DNA of 49,527 nucleotides from positions 1 to 49,527 of the forward strand of contig JAAFIL010000026.1 in NCBI GenBank assembly GCA_013297775.1, given 5' to 3'. The DNA comes from Bacteroidota bacterium (lineage in GTDB: Bacteria > Bacteroidota > Bacteroidia > B-17B0 > Aurantibacillaceae). Every line of letters starts with the position of its first letter. Within the stretch, counting starts at the first letter, position 1. The translations under genes and the position numbers were made by a program. The notes below the pieces were generated by a model. The model did no database searches. It saw only the letters and a program-made list of their open reading frames with translations, and was not told the origin of the DNA. This document shows positions 42,372 through 49,527 of this stretch, piece by piece.

Positions 42372-43535
42372 CTAGTAAGTTCTAACGATTTGTTTAAATA
42401 AAAAATCTAAGTCCACTTCTCTTTCCTTTCGGCCAGATAAATTTTCAAAGGCTTTATCAGCTATCTCCAATTCTTTGGTTATAAAGTCATTCAACTCTTT
42501 TTCCGCAGTGTGCATGTACTTTTCTGTTTGACCAGATTTCAACTTTATTAATGTAACTATTTTATCCTTTAAACTTTGGTCAAAAGATAATTCGTTTACC
42601 ATAGTTATAAAAACGATTGGTGGTACAGAATTTTTTTCTAATATCCATTTACAAGCGAGTGTTGCACGAAGCGCATAAAATAGTTTTTTGAGTTTTACTT
42701 CATTTCTACCTTCAATTTCTGAAAAGCTATTTTTAGCCATTCCTAAGTAATGGTGCATGGTTGCTATCGGAGCAAAACACTTTTCTGAATACGCTTTTAG
42801 TAAACTGGCTATATTGTTTTCTTCTCTATAAACAATCGGTGATTGAACGCGCTCTAGTAAAGCACCATTCGATTTCCACATCAATTTGAGGCATTTCTTT
42901 ATGTCCCAGCCAGTAACATCTAGCTCTCCATCTTCTGACATAAATTCTATGGTATCTTTTTTATCGGCTAACGATAAGTACCAATCTAAGTCATGCATGT
43001 AAATCATTCGAACATCGTAATCACTATCTGGAGAAGGAAACCCCCACGCACGGGAGCCTGTTTCGCAAGCGTAAAGAATTTTTACTTGATGTTTTTGCTC
43101 AAGTTCTTTTAGTTGATTTTCTATTTTAGTTTCCATTTTTAATTTTAATTTATGTACTCCGCCTTCGAGAGCCTCAGGCGTCACTTCGAGAGCCTCAGGC
43201 GTCGCTATCTTTTGAATTTCGGTGGCTGAGGCACTCGAAGCCACCGAAGTCAAATCTCTGTATGCTTTTGATAAAGAGGGTAATTGTTCTTGAAATCCAT
43301 TTATTAACGCTTCTTTCTTTTTTCTGCTCCAACCTTGCACTTGCTTTTCTCTATAAAAGGCTTCATCAATTCTTTGAAATTCCTCGAAGTAAATCAACTT
43401 TACCGGAAGTCGCTTTTTTGTGTGCTTTGCACCCTCACCATTTTGGTGCTGATTAAGTCTCAACTCTAAATATTTTGTACTACCCGTGTAGTAACTTCCA
43501 TCAGAACATTCTAGTATGTACATATATCCGTTCAT
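42372..43535 (-). CDS. GIY-YIG nuclease fused to RlaP-type nucleotidyltransferase
   Basis: A 387-residue fusion. Residues 1-94 are a complete small GIY-YIG nuclease of the UvrC/YhbQ-like type: YMYILECSDGSYYTGSTKYLELRLNQHQNG with the catalytic Arg, HTKKRLPVKLIYFEEF, and EAFYREKQVQGWSRKKKEALI with the catalytic Glu. Residues 95-133 are a linker (TSVASSASATEI, IATPEALEVTPEALEGGV) encoded by palindromic repeats. From Met134 (ATG at 43136) a 254-residue RlaP-type domain follows, with CETGSRAWGFPSPDSDYDVRMIYMH (GSRAWG and SDYD metal ligands). The natural GIY-YIG stop is missing. The nucleotidyltransferase could also be made separately from 43136. It is the middle gene of the rtcB operon. A 185-bp repeat-filled gap separates it from rtcB. 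Confidence 0.88.
   Translation of the reverse strand: MNGYMYILECSDGSYYTGSTKYLELRLNQHQNGEGAKHTKKRLPVKLIYFEEFQRIDEAFYREKQVQGWSRKKKEALINGFQEQLPSLSKAYRDLTSVASSASATEIQKIATPEALEVTPEALEGGVHKLKLKMETKIENQLKELEQKHQVKILYACETGSRAWGFPSPDSDYDVRMIYMHDLDWYLSLADKKDTIEFMSEDGELDVTGWDIKKCLKLMWKSNGALLERVQSPIVYREENNIASLLKAYSEKCFAPIATMHHYLGMAKNSFSEIEGRNEVKLKKLFYALRATLACKWILEKNSVPPIVFITMVNELSFDQSLKDKIVTLIKLKSGQTEKYMHTAEKELNDFITKELEIADKAFENLSGRKEREVDLDFLFKQIVRTY
43160..43248. repeat. Three stem-loop repeats inside the fusion gene, family G
   Basis: CGCCT-TCGAGAGCCTC-AGGCG (43160-43180), TCACT-TCGAGAGCCTC-AGGC (43181-43200, poor stem) and, in the other orientation, TTCGGTGGCT-GAGGCACTCGA-AGCCACCGAA (43218-43247, 10-bp stem). 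All share the 11-nt core TCGAGAGCCTC or its complement. Together they encode the linker of the fusion protein. Confidence 0.8.
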
Positions 43536-43568
43536 AGTGTGAAGGTATTAAATATGATTTTAAGTTGC

Positions 43569-43703
43569 GGTGGCTTCGAGGGCCTCAGCCACCATCGGCG
43601 GTGGCTGAGGCTCTCGAAGCCACCATCACTCCGCCTTCGAGAACCTCAGGCGTCGCTTAGAGAGCCCCATGTCGCTTTGGGCAATTCGAGAAACTCATTG
43701 CCC
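43569..43703. repeat. Stem-loop repeat cluster upstream of the GIY-YIG gene, family G
   Basis: Four units with the same 11-nt core. Two are GGTGGCT-core-AGCCACC in opposite orientation (43569-43593 and 43600-43624), together a 25-bp inverted repeat with one mismatch and a 6-nt spacer. One is CGCCT-core-AGGCG (43632-43652). The last is GGGCAAT-TCGAGAAACTC-ATTGCCC (43679-43703). The stems differ but remain complementary. A degenerate core lies between the last two. The cluster ends 18 bp before the rtcB stop codon. Confidence 0.85.
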
Positions 43704-43720
43704 TTATCGAGCATCGTTCC

Positions 43721-45139
43721 TTAATCTTCTCTACTTCCATCATCAGCCATACGCACTATTTTAGGAGTAAATTTAGCTACAACGTCAACTAAATCTTTTT
43801 GCGAGGCCATAACGGTTTCTATGTTCTTATAAGCCATAGGAGCTTCATCTAAACCTGCACCAATTAATGTAACACCATTGTCTTTCAACACTTGTTTCAT
43901 TTCATCTTTCGAGATGTTTTTAATAGCTTGCGTACGGCTCATTTGACGACCAGCTCCATGTGATGCTGAATTAATGGCACTTACTTCGCCTTTTCCTCTT
44001 ACCAAGAAACCGGGAGCAGTCATAGATCCTGGAATAATTCCCATCACCTCTTTTGAGGCAGGAGTAGCACCTTTTCTATGAACGATAACCTCTTCACCAT
44101 TCCATGTTTCTTTCCAAGCAAAATTATGATGGTTCTCAACTTTAGCTAATACTTGGCCGCCAATTGCTTTCGTTAAACGTTGATGTATCACCTCGTGACA
44201 AGCTGACGCGTAATCACCTGCTAAATTCATTGCTAACCAATATTCTTGTCCTTCGGCTGAATTCATATCTAAGTAAGCAAGGTTTGCGGCTTCTTTAGGA
44301 AGTTTACAAACTTGTTTCGCCAACTTAGTATAATACCCTGCAACGGTTGCACCAAATCCTCTTGATCCAGAGTGAGTCAACAATGCCAAGTATTTCCCTT
44401 TTTTGATGTTTAATTTTTCATCATCTTTTTCCAATTCAATCATGCCAAATTCAACAAAGTGATTTCCTCCACCAGATGAACCCAATTGTTCAAGAGCTTT
44501 TCGTTGTAAATTTTTCACAAAGGGAGTCATGTTAAACTCTGATCTATCTAATACAGAATGTTCAGCTCTATATTTACCGTGCCATCCTGCACCTGCACCA
44601 AATTTAGTCCAAGCAATCAATTCTCGTTTATACTTTCCTTCATTTTCTAAAAAATGATTTTCGGGAATATCATAAATGGATAAGGCCATACGGCAACCAA
44701 TATCTACACCAACACCATAAGGTATAACCGCGTTTTTTGTAGCCAATACTCCTCCAATAGGTAAGCCATAACCTTGATGCGCATCAGGCATTAAGGCACC
44801 TGCAACCGTAACTGGTAATTTCATGGCTACTTCCATTTGATGGATAGCACCTTGCTCAATGTTTTCTGCACCAAAAACCGAATAAGTACTCCCTTCTTTT
44901 AAAACAATGGTAACATCTTCATTTGGCTTTCCAATTAATTCTTGAGCAATTGATACAAGCAATTCATCATCTAAAAAGTTTTCGGGGTATTGTACTACTT
45001 TAGTTAAAATGGCCATTACATCTTCTCTTTGCAATTCGCAATAGTTTTGCTCCACCACTTTAATTGCGATACCAATTGCTTTTCCTTCGGGATAACCTAT
45101 TGATTTAAGGTCTTCTCCGTTTATGTTTAATTTATTCAT
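43721..45139 (-). CDS. rtcB: RNA-splicing ligase RtcB
   Basis: GTP- and Mn-dependent ligase that joins RNA 3'-phosphate or 2',3'-cyclic phosphate ends to 5'-OH ends, so it repairs RNA cut by endonuclease toxins. The 472-residue protein carries the whole active site: MPDAHQGYGLPIGGVLAT, GVGVDIGCRMAL (metal-binding Asp and Cys), GGGNHFVEFG, LTHSGSRGFG, HKGATPA and the guanylylation region SHGAGRQMSRTQA. It is the first gene of an operon with two RlaP-type nucleotidyltransferases. No rtcA, rtcR or prfH is nearby. A perfect palindrome 52 nt upstream of the start (45191-45209) may be an operator. Confidence 0.96.
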   Translation of the reverse strand: MNKLNINGEDLKSIGYPEGKAIGIAIKVVEQNYCELQREDVMAILTKVVQYPENFLDDELLVSIAQELIGKPNEDVTIVLKEGSTYSVFGAENIEQGAIHQMEVAMKLPVTVAGALMPDAHQGYGLPIGGVLATKNAVIPYGVGVDIGCRMALSIYDIPENHFLENEGKYKRELIAWTKFGAGAGWHGKYRAEHSVLDRSEFNMTPFVKNLQRKALEQLGSSGGGNHFVEFGMIELEKDDEKLNIKKGKYLALLTHSGSRGFGATVAGYYTKLAKQVCKLPKEAANLAYLDMNSAEGQEYWLAMNLAGDYASACHEVIHQRLTKAIGGQVLAKVENHHNFAWKETWNGEEVIVHRKGATPASKEVMGIIPGSMTAPGFLVRGKGEVSAINSASHGAGRQMSRTQAIKNISKDEMKQVLKDNGVTLIGAGLDEAPMAYKNIETVMASQKDLVDVVAKFTPKIVRMADDGSRED

Positions 45140-45190
45140 TTTACTTAAACTAATTATTATTTATTTAATGGTACAAAGTAAAAACTCTTC

Positions 45191-45209
45191 TACGCAACGT
45201 AATTGCGTA
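45191..45209. promoter_or_regulatory. Palindrome upstream of rtcB, candidate operator
   Basis: TACGCAA (45191-45197) and TTGCGTA (45203-45209) are perfect 7-bp arms with a 5-nt spacer. They lie 52-70 nt upstream of the rtcB ATG, just upstream of TACTTTG, a near match to the -7 box. The size and spacing fit a dimeric repressor or activator site. No regulator gene is adjacent. The rest of the 278-bp gap shows nothing else. Confidence 0.4.
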
Positions 45210-45417
45210 CTTTAAAATTATTTGTTAAAAATGAGTAATACGAGAAAAAAGTTTCTGTTTTGCGCAACAGACGGATAAGTGCCATTTATACATTCAAAAT
45301 GATCCAATCCCCACAACAAACTTTTTAATTTTATTTCTTTAGCGCTACTTGTCTTATCCCCTACTATACCTGCATTTTCAGCCTTAGTTTTTTAAAAATT
45401 TCTTACCAGTTTTTGAA

Positions 45418-48400
45418 TTATTTTACATCCATAACTGGTTTTGTTTTTTCTGCCGCTTGCTGTTCGCTGGTTTCTACGCCTAAAATACGCGTGTTTTGTA
45501 TGCGAATGGCTTTATTTTTTTGTTGAGGCGATCCTGTGTAAATAATGCCTTTCCATGTGTTGTTATCGCAATAGCACTGAAGGGTACTTTCTTCAACCTC
45601 TAAAACGCCGCCGAGCTCTACCGTAATAGTAGCGTAAGGTCCCATTGAAACCGTAGCGTTTTTAAGCCTTAGCGTTACACCTTGAGGCACTACCCATCCA
45701 TTTAATGCGCCAATGCTGCCGGTGTAGGTGGTGGTTGAACCGATTTTAATACCGGGTATAATTGTTTCGCCGCTACTTTTTGGTAAATCTATACTCCACA
45801 TGCCTCTTCCAAAAGTATAGGCGTATATTTTTTGGTTGCATATATCTAATTGCAAATCGTAGGTAATGACCCTCGGAAAATTAAGCCCTACACGTAACCA
45901 TTGTTTCATGGTGTTGGTGCGGTAATAAATGCCTACATCAGTGGCGGCATATATTTCGTAACTGACTCCTTTTCGAGTAAGGATTCGGTTAACGGGTACA
46001 TCGGGTAAGCCTTCCGAAAAATCTATAAAACTTTTACCGCCATTGTTGCTAAATACAATGCGGCGTGTAAAGTTAGGTTGAGAGGGGAAGCTGTAACCGC
46101 TACTGCCAATCCACACTTCGTCGGGGTTACTCGGGTTCATAGCTACACAAGAGGCATTGCCTTTAAGTTGTAAGGTGTTCATGTCTGGTAAATTGCTCCA
46201 ACACGCATTTCCAGTACAAGGGTTGCTTTGGTTTGGATTATTTTTTCCGCCAAGGGTTGTTTTAATAACGGGTATATAAGCACCACTGTTTTTTTGGCAA
46301 CCTTCGGACCAAATGCCAGCGTTATTAAAAAACAAGGCGTAAATGGTTTTTTCATCGGGCGATATATCGAAATCGCTCATAAACGATTGGCCGCAATTGG
46401 CATTCGACACCTCGCCAGCGTTTTCGTTGCGGTAATCGCTAATGGCCTGGAAAGGTGAAGCACAAGGCAGATTAGTTGCCGTGTAAGGTGCCTTGGCTAT
46501 GTAAAGTTCTTCGCCTGTTAAATATAAATCGGCGTTACCCGTTGGCGATTTATAAACCTTTTGCCAAACACTACTCATTTTGCAAGGCATGGTTAAATAG
46601 TTAAACGTTTTTTCGTTGTGTTTGCGCCAGTAAATGGGGTAGCTGTTATAGCACGAGTTAAAATAAACATCGCCATTGGGCAAATACAGTGCGCGGTCGC
46701 CATCGCCGGTAAACGTTACAAAACGCCAGCCTTCGTTTTGGTAAATGTTTTCGGTTTCGTAAGTGAAGTTATCGTGAAAACCGCCCATTGCTTTTTTGCC
46801 GTCTTTTTCCCAAACGCTGCCACCATAAAATTTAGTGTTATTTAATCCTTTGCCATTGTGATTACGAACCTCGAAGGGGGCTTTAACCGATGCCGAAAAT
46901 AAACCCCCATCGCTAGTAATGTAAACCCGTCCATTGGGACCAAAGCACAAGTCGTGCAAATCGTCGTGCATGCCCGGAATGGTGTAAGTTACTTGATTGG
47001 TTTTTAAATCGTATAAGGCACTGCGCGGGCCGCCCCCACCGCCCCAAGCGGCAAAGGCATAGTTATAGCAAATTAAATGAGGCGCAAAGGGCGACACCCG
47101 AATGAAATTTTTATCGAGGTGATTGCCAATGCCCGGATGTTGATCTAAGACTTTAAAATTATTTGGAAAAACTGCGCCTTGTTTTGTGTATTCAAATAGG
47201 GAGGTGTTGTTGGCTGAACTCAGTGTTTCGCCATTTTTAAACTCGCCTACGGTGGTAAGCGAGATAAACACCTTTTGTGGGTGGGCGGGGCTGGTGGCAA
47301 TATTAACGTGCGATGTGGCGGTTAAAATAGCTTGAGTAGCCGACAAGGCTTGTGCGCCGTTGGGCAGAGTGGTGTAATTATTAAAAAAGCCTTTTTGGTT
47401 GGGCTTGTTAGAGCTGAGGGTATCGAACGCTTGCGTGTAAATATTTTTAGTGTGAAGGAGTTGTTGAAACGAGCAGTACAAACTGTTTCGTGTGGGGTCG
47501 CTGTAATCGAAATCAATGCCTAAGGCGGGTTGTTTGTAAGCCGATTGTTTCCAGGTCCATTGGGCTGAACGAGCGGTTTTAGCGGCTGCCTCAACGGAAT
47601 AGAAAACACCGTGGCTGGTTGCTAAAAACACACGGTTAAGGTTGTTGGGGTCTATTAAGATTTTATAAATGCAAGAGGTGATGCGCTGACCCAAAAGGTT
47701 TTCATTAATTAAATTCCCACTAATGTTTTGCCATTGGGTAGTGCCTATTTCAATCCGAAACAGCCCACAAAAGGGGATTCCAAATTCGTGCCCCCAAGCT
47801 TGTTCAATATACGCCAGCATGGTGCCACCTACTGCGGCGTAGAGGTATTTCTTTCTGGTGCGGGGGTCTTTTGCTAGTTTTATGTCGGTAAAACAGAGCA
47901 TAGGAAATTTAGTATCGGTAAAAAAATTGCGCCAGGTTTTGCCGCCGTCTAGGCTTCTAAAAATGCCCGCAATGCCCATGGCGTAAAGGGTGTTGCCGCT
48001 AGGGTCATCGAGGTCCACTTCTACGTGGTCTAAACGCCCCATGTTGTGCGTGTTGCCATCAATGCTTTTGGGGCCTAGCTCTTGCCAATTGGTAAACTTT
48101 AAGGTTTGTGGTTGAGGAGGCGTGGGTGTTGAGGTGAGTGCGGCATAAAGGTGAGTGGCGGGTGGTGTTTCGATGTTGTTAAACTGTTTATAGTAGTGTT
48201 GACAGGCTTCTTCAAAGGGCGTAAAACTCCCGTCGGGGCTGATGTGTTTTAGCCAATACGCTTCTGTGCGTTTCCACTGTTGGTATTTGGAGTCGAAAAG
48301 GGTATCGGGGGTTTGAGTAATAAACGCATGACGCAGTTGCGAGAACGCGTGAATGGGTTGCTGGGCGGTGCTTGTTAAAAGCAAAAGCAGACCTAAGAAG

Positions 48401-48429
48401 GTTATACTGTATTTTAGAAGGTTCTTCAT
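45418..48429 (-). CDS. Large secreted beta-propeller (BNR/Asp-box) protein
   Basis: A 1003-residue protein with a signal peptide (LLKYSITFLGLLLLLTSTA, cleavage near QQP). After a helical region (25-110) comes NWQELGPKSIDGNTHNMGRLDHVEVD, the start of a VPS10/sortilin-like propeller. It has Asp-boxes such as FRSLDGGKTWRNF (158-170) and a degenerate FSNNGGKSFIDF, plus many 'LYAA..GG' type blade strands. The last 100 residues (GSTTTYTGSIGALNGWVVPQGVTLRLKNATVSMGPYATITVELGGVLEVEESTL) look like a right-handed beta-helix, but the T9SS sorting domain usual in such Bacteroidota proteins is absent and the protein ends EKTKPVMDVK. Either it is periplasmic or surface-bound, or the C-terminus has been lost. 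Role unknown; adhesion or binding is possible. Confidence 0.82.
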   Translation of the reverse strand: MKNLLKYSITFLGLLLLLTSTAQQPIHAFSQLRHAFITQTPDTLFDSKYQQWKRTEAYWLKHISPDGSFTPFEEACQHYYKQFNNIETPPATHLYAALTSTPTPPQPQTLKFTNWQELGPKSIDGNTHNMGRLDHVEVDLDDPSGNTLYAMGIAGIFRSLDGGKTWRNFFTDTKFPMLCFTDIKLAKDPRTRKKYLYAAVGGTMLAYIEQAWGHEFGIPFCGLFRIEIGTTQWQNISGNLINENLLGQRITSCIYKILIDPNNLNRVFLATSHGVFYSVEAAAKTARSAQWTWKQSAYKQPALGIDFDYSDPTRNSLYCSFQQLLHTKNIYTQAFDTLSSNKPNQKGFFNNYTTLPNGAQALSATQAILTATSHVNIATSPAHPQKVFISLTTVGEFKNGETLSSANNTSLFEYTKQGAVFPNNFKVLDQHPGIGNHLDKNFIRVSPFAPHLICYNYAFAAWGGGGGPRSALYDLKTNQVTYTIPGMHDDLHDLCFGPNGRVYITSDGGLFSASVKAPFEVRNHNGKGLNNTKFYGGSVWEKDGKKAMGGFHDNFTYETENIYQNEGWRFVTFTGDGDRALYLPNGDVYFNSCYNSYPIYWRKHNEKTFNYLTMPCKMSSVWQKVYKSPTGNADLYLTGEELYIAKAPYTATNLPCASPFQAISDYRNENAGEVSNANCGQSFMSDFDISPDEKTIYALFFNNAGIWSEGCQKNSGAYIPVIKTTLGGKNNPNQSNPCTGNACWSNLPDMNTLQLKGNASCVAMNPSNPDEVWIGSSGYSFPSQPNFTRRIVFSNNGGKSFIDFSEGLPDVPVNRILTRKGVSYEIYAATDVGIYYRTNTMKQWLRVGLNFPRVITYDLQLDICNQKIYAYTFGRGMWSIDLPKSSGETIIPGIKIGSTTTYTGSIGALNGWVVPQGVTLRLKNATVSMGPYATITVELGGVLEVEESTLQCYCDNNTWKGIIYTGSPQQKNKAIRIQNTRILGVETSEQQAAEKTKPVMDVK

Positions 48430-48604
48430 TTATCAATAATTCGTAACATTAAAGTTAGCGATTTTTTTTGCCAGTGAATTTTCGCCTACAAAACCATCTA
48501 TTTAACACGAGATTTAGACCAAAGGAATTAAAATACCTATTAAAAATTTCGGCTTTTGCGTTCTGTTGCTTACTTTTACTATGCTTAATTTAATTTCTCA
48601 TCCC

Positions 48605-49219
48605 ATGAAAAAAGGAATTGTCTTCGTTTTAATTTTAATTGCTTGTGCCATCACCCTTTCGTTTATTAATAGTTCTAATTTTGAGGAGTTGCCTATTAAT
48701 GCCAGCATCCCAGAGGCTGCCAGTAAGATGAAAGATGTAACTGGTAAAGACATTGCACTAAATGATGTAAAAACCGAGAAAGGTCTTTTGGTTATATTTA
48801 GCTGTAATACTTGCCCTTACGTGAAACTCAGCGAAACGCGCATTAAAGAGTATAGCGATTATTGCCTAGCGAATGGCATTGGTTGCGTGCTTGTTAACAG
48901 TAACGAAGCGCAGCGCAGCGAAGATGATAGCTTTGATGCAATGACTAAATATTATGCAAGTCAAAATTTAAAATGTGCCTATTTGGTAGATGAGAAAAGC
49001 AAAGTAGCCAACGCGTTTGGTGCTACCCGAACCCCACAATGTTTTTTATTTAGTGCGAAAGGTTTAATATACAAAGGTGCTATTGATGATAATGTAAAAG
49101 AAGCATCGGGCGTTAAAAGTTTTTATTTGAAAGATGCGTTAAATGCTCTTCTAAAAGGGCAAACGCCAGCTATGCAAGAAACCAAATCTATTGGTTGTAC
49201 CATTAAGCGTTCAGAGTAA
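48605..49219 (+). CDS. Thioredoxin-like (AhpC/TSA-type) envelope protein
   Basis: A 204-residue protein. An N-terminal hydrophobic segment (IVFVLILIACAITLSFI) serves as membrane anchor or signal peptide. The thioredoxin fold follows: GLLVIFSCNTCPYVKLSETRIKEYSDY with a CxxC pair (CNTC) at the usual active site, VLVNSNEAQRSEDDSFDAMTKYY, a cis-proline loop ATRTPQCFLF, and YKGAIDDNV. This group of thioredoxin family proteins with 'CNTCPY' is close to peroxiredoxins in fold and is likely a periplasmic disulfide oxidoreductase. The start at 48605 is chosen because it directly begins the signal segment; the open frame begins 13 codons earlier. The gene is divergent from the propeller protein gene. 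Confidence 0.85.
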   Translation: MKKGIVFVLILIACAITLSFINSSNFEELPINASIPEAASKMKDVTGKDIALNDVKTEKGLLVIFSCNTCPYVKLSETRIKEYSDYCLANGIGCVLVNSNEAQRSEDDSFDAMTKYYASQNLKCAYLVDEKSKVANAFGATRTPQCFLFSAKGLIYKGAIDDNVKEASGVKSFYLKDALNALLKGQTPAMQETKSIGCTIKRSE

Positions 49220-49405
49220 CAAATACTTAGGTTTTACTTTTATACAGTGTGATTGTACGTTTGTAGGCGTTAAATCTTTTTTTCAGGTGTAATTTAATGG
49301 TGAAAAATTTGAATTGGTAATGCTTGTTGTTTTGCTTTGATGTTTGTTGTTTAACGTGGTAAGTTTGTACTAAATTAACGTGAATTAATCACGGATACCC
49401 CTTAT

Positions 49406-49527
49406 CTCGTCCTTGTTTAGCGAAGCGTAACGAGGACGTTTGAGAACTGCGTTTGTAACGCAGATAAAGTAATGGTGTGGGCGTTACAAACGCCCGTTTA
49501 GACCGTCCTCGTTTCCGCTAACGCTCA
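49406..49527 (-). repeat. Four-hairpin repeat, family C copy 2 (cut by the window end)
   Basis: CTCGTCCTTGTTTAGCGAAG, AACGAGGACG, CTGCGTTTGTAACGCAG, GGGCGTTACAAACGCCC and CGTCCTCGTTTCCGCTAACG match the reverse complement of 23829-23962. All hairpin stems are intact, but the last one is cut off by the end of the window. The bases between 49220 and 49405 show nothing. Confidence 0.75.

Noticed and set aside
43160-43703. CRISPR array
   Set aside because: The repeats are palindromic, differ in stem sequence and orientation, and are not separated by uniform unique spacers; no cas genes are present.
43539-43724. 61-codon plus-strand frame upstream of the GIY-YIG gene
   Set aside because: Formed entirely by the palindromic repeat cluster; Arg/Leu/Ser-rich repeat translation.

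Overview
The window reads as chromosomal DNA of a low-GC member of the phylum Bacteroidota. The evidence is two proteins with type IX secretion (T9SS) C-terminal sorting regions, many Bacteroidota-type -7 promoter boxes (TAnnTTTG) a few bases upstream of start codons, few Shine-Dalgarno sequences, and Bacteroidota-typical proteins (DUF4412, a long LspA, tandem CbbX/SpoVK-like AAA+ ATPase, split transhydrogenase). The genus cannot be fixed from this sequence. No rRNA, tRNA, phage, conjugation module, intact insertion sequence or CRISPR array was found.

Layout. 0-6 kb: lgt, a GNAT acetyltransferase, a T9SS cargo protein, a repeat island, then pgk / small lipoprotein / ispF and a hotdog thioesterase. 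6-12.3 kb: a second T9SS-type protein and a three-gene operon built around an unusual Hsp70 (small protein, Hsp70 with an extra domain, membrane protein). 12.3-21.4 kb: housekeeping genes (hemH, lspA, coiled-coil membrane protein, ComF-type phosphoribosyltransferase, purH, efflux adaptor, uppP, truB). 21.4-24.1 kb: an orphan FtsX-type permease embedded in layered repeats, with a 60-bp repeat inverted at both outer ends. 24.1-29 kb: a transaldolase-CBS fusion, an arginase-family hydrolase, an RluB-type pseudouridine synthase with a 300-residue disordered tail, YraN, and a DUF4412 protein. 29.3-38.1 kb: a tandem AAA+ ATPase, galE, rpe, a GT-C type membrane glycosyltransferase and a lipoprotein, followed by a decayed membrane-protein gene. 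37.3-41 kb: the three-part proton-translocating transhydrogenase with an alpha/beta hydrolase. 41.3-45.1 kb: an RNA-repair operon (rtcB plus two RlaP-type nucleotidyltransferases). 45.4-49.2 kb: a 1003-residue secreted beta-propeller protein and a thioredoxin-like protein.

The most interesting locus is the RNA-repair operon. Between rtcB and the second nucleotidyltransferase gene sits a GIY-YIG nuclease whose frame runs, through a linker encoded by palindromic repeats, into the first nucleotidyltransferase. The same repeats lie just upstream of the GIY-YIG start. They share an 11-nt core flanked by stems that differ in sequence but stay complementary. This looks like a GIY-YIG nuclease plus repeat unit that entered an RNA-repair operon and created a fusion protein. 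Second in interest are the Hsp70 cassette and several families of structured dispersed repeats with compensatory changes between copies.
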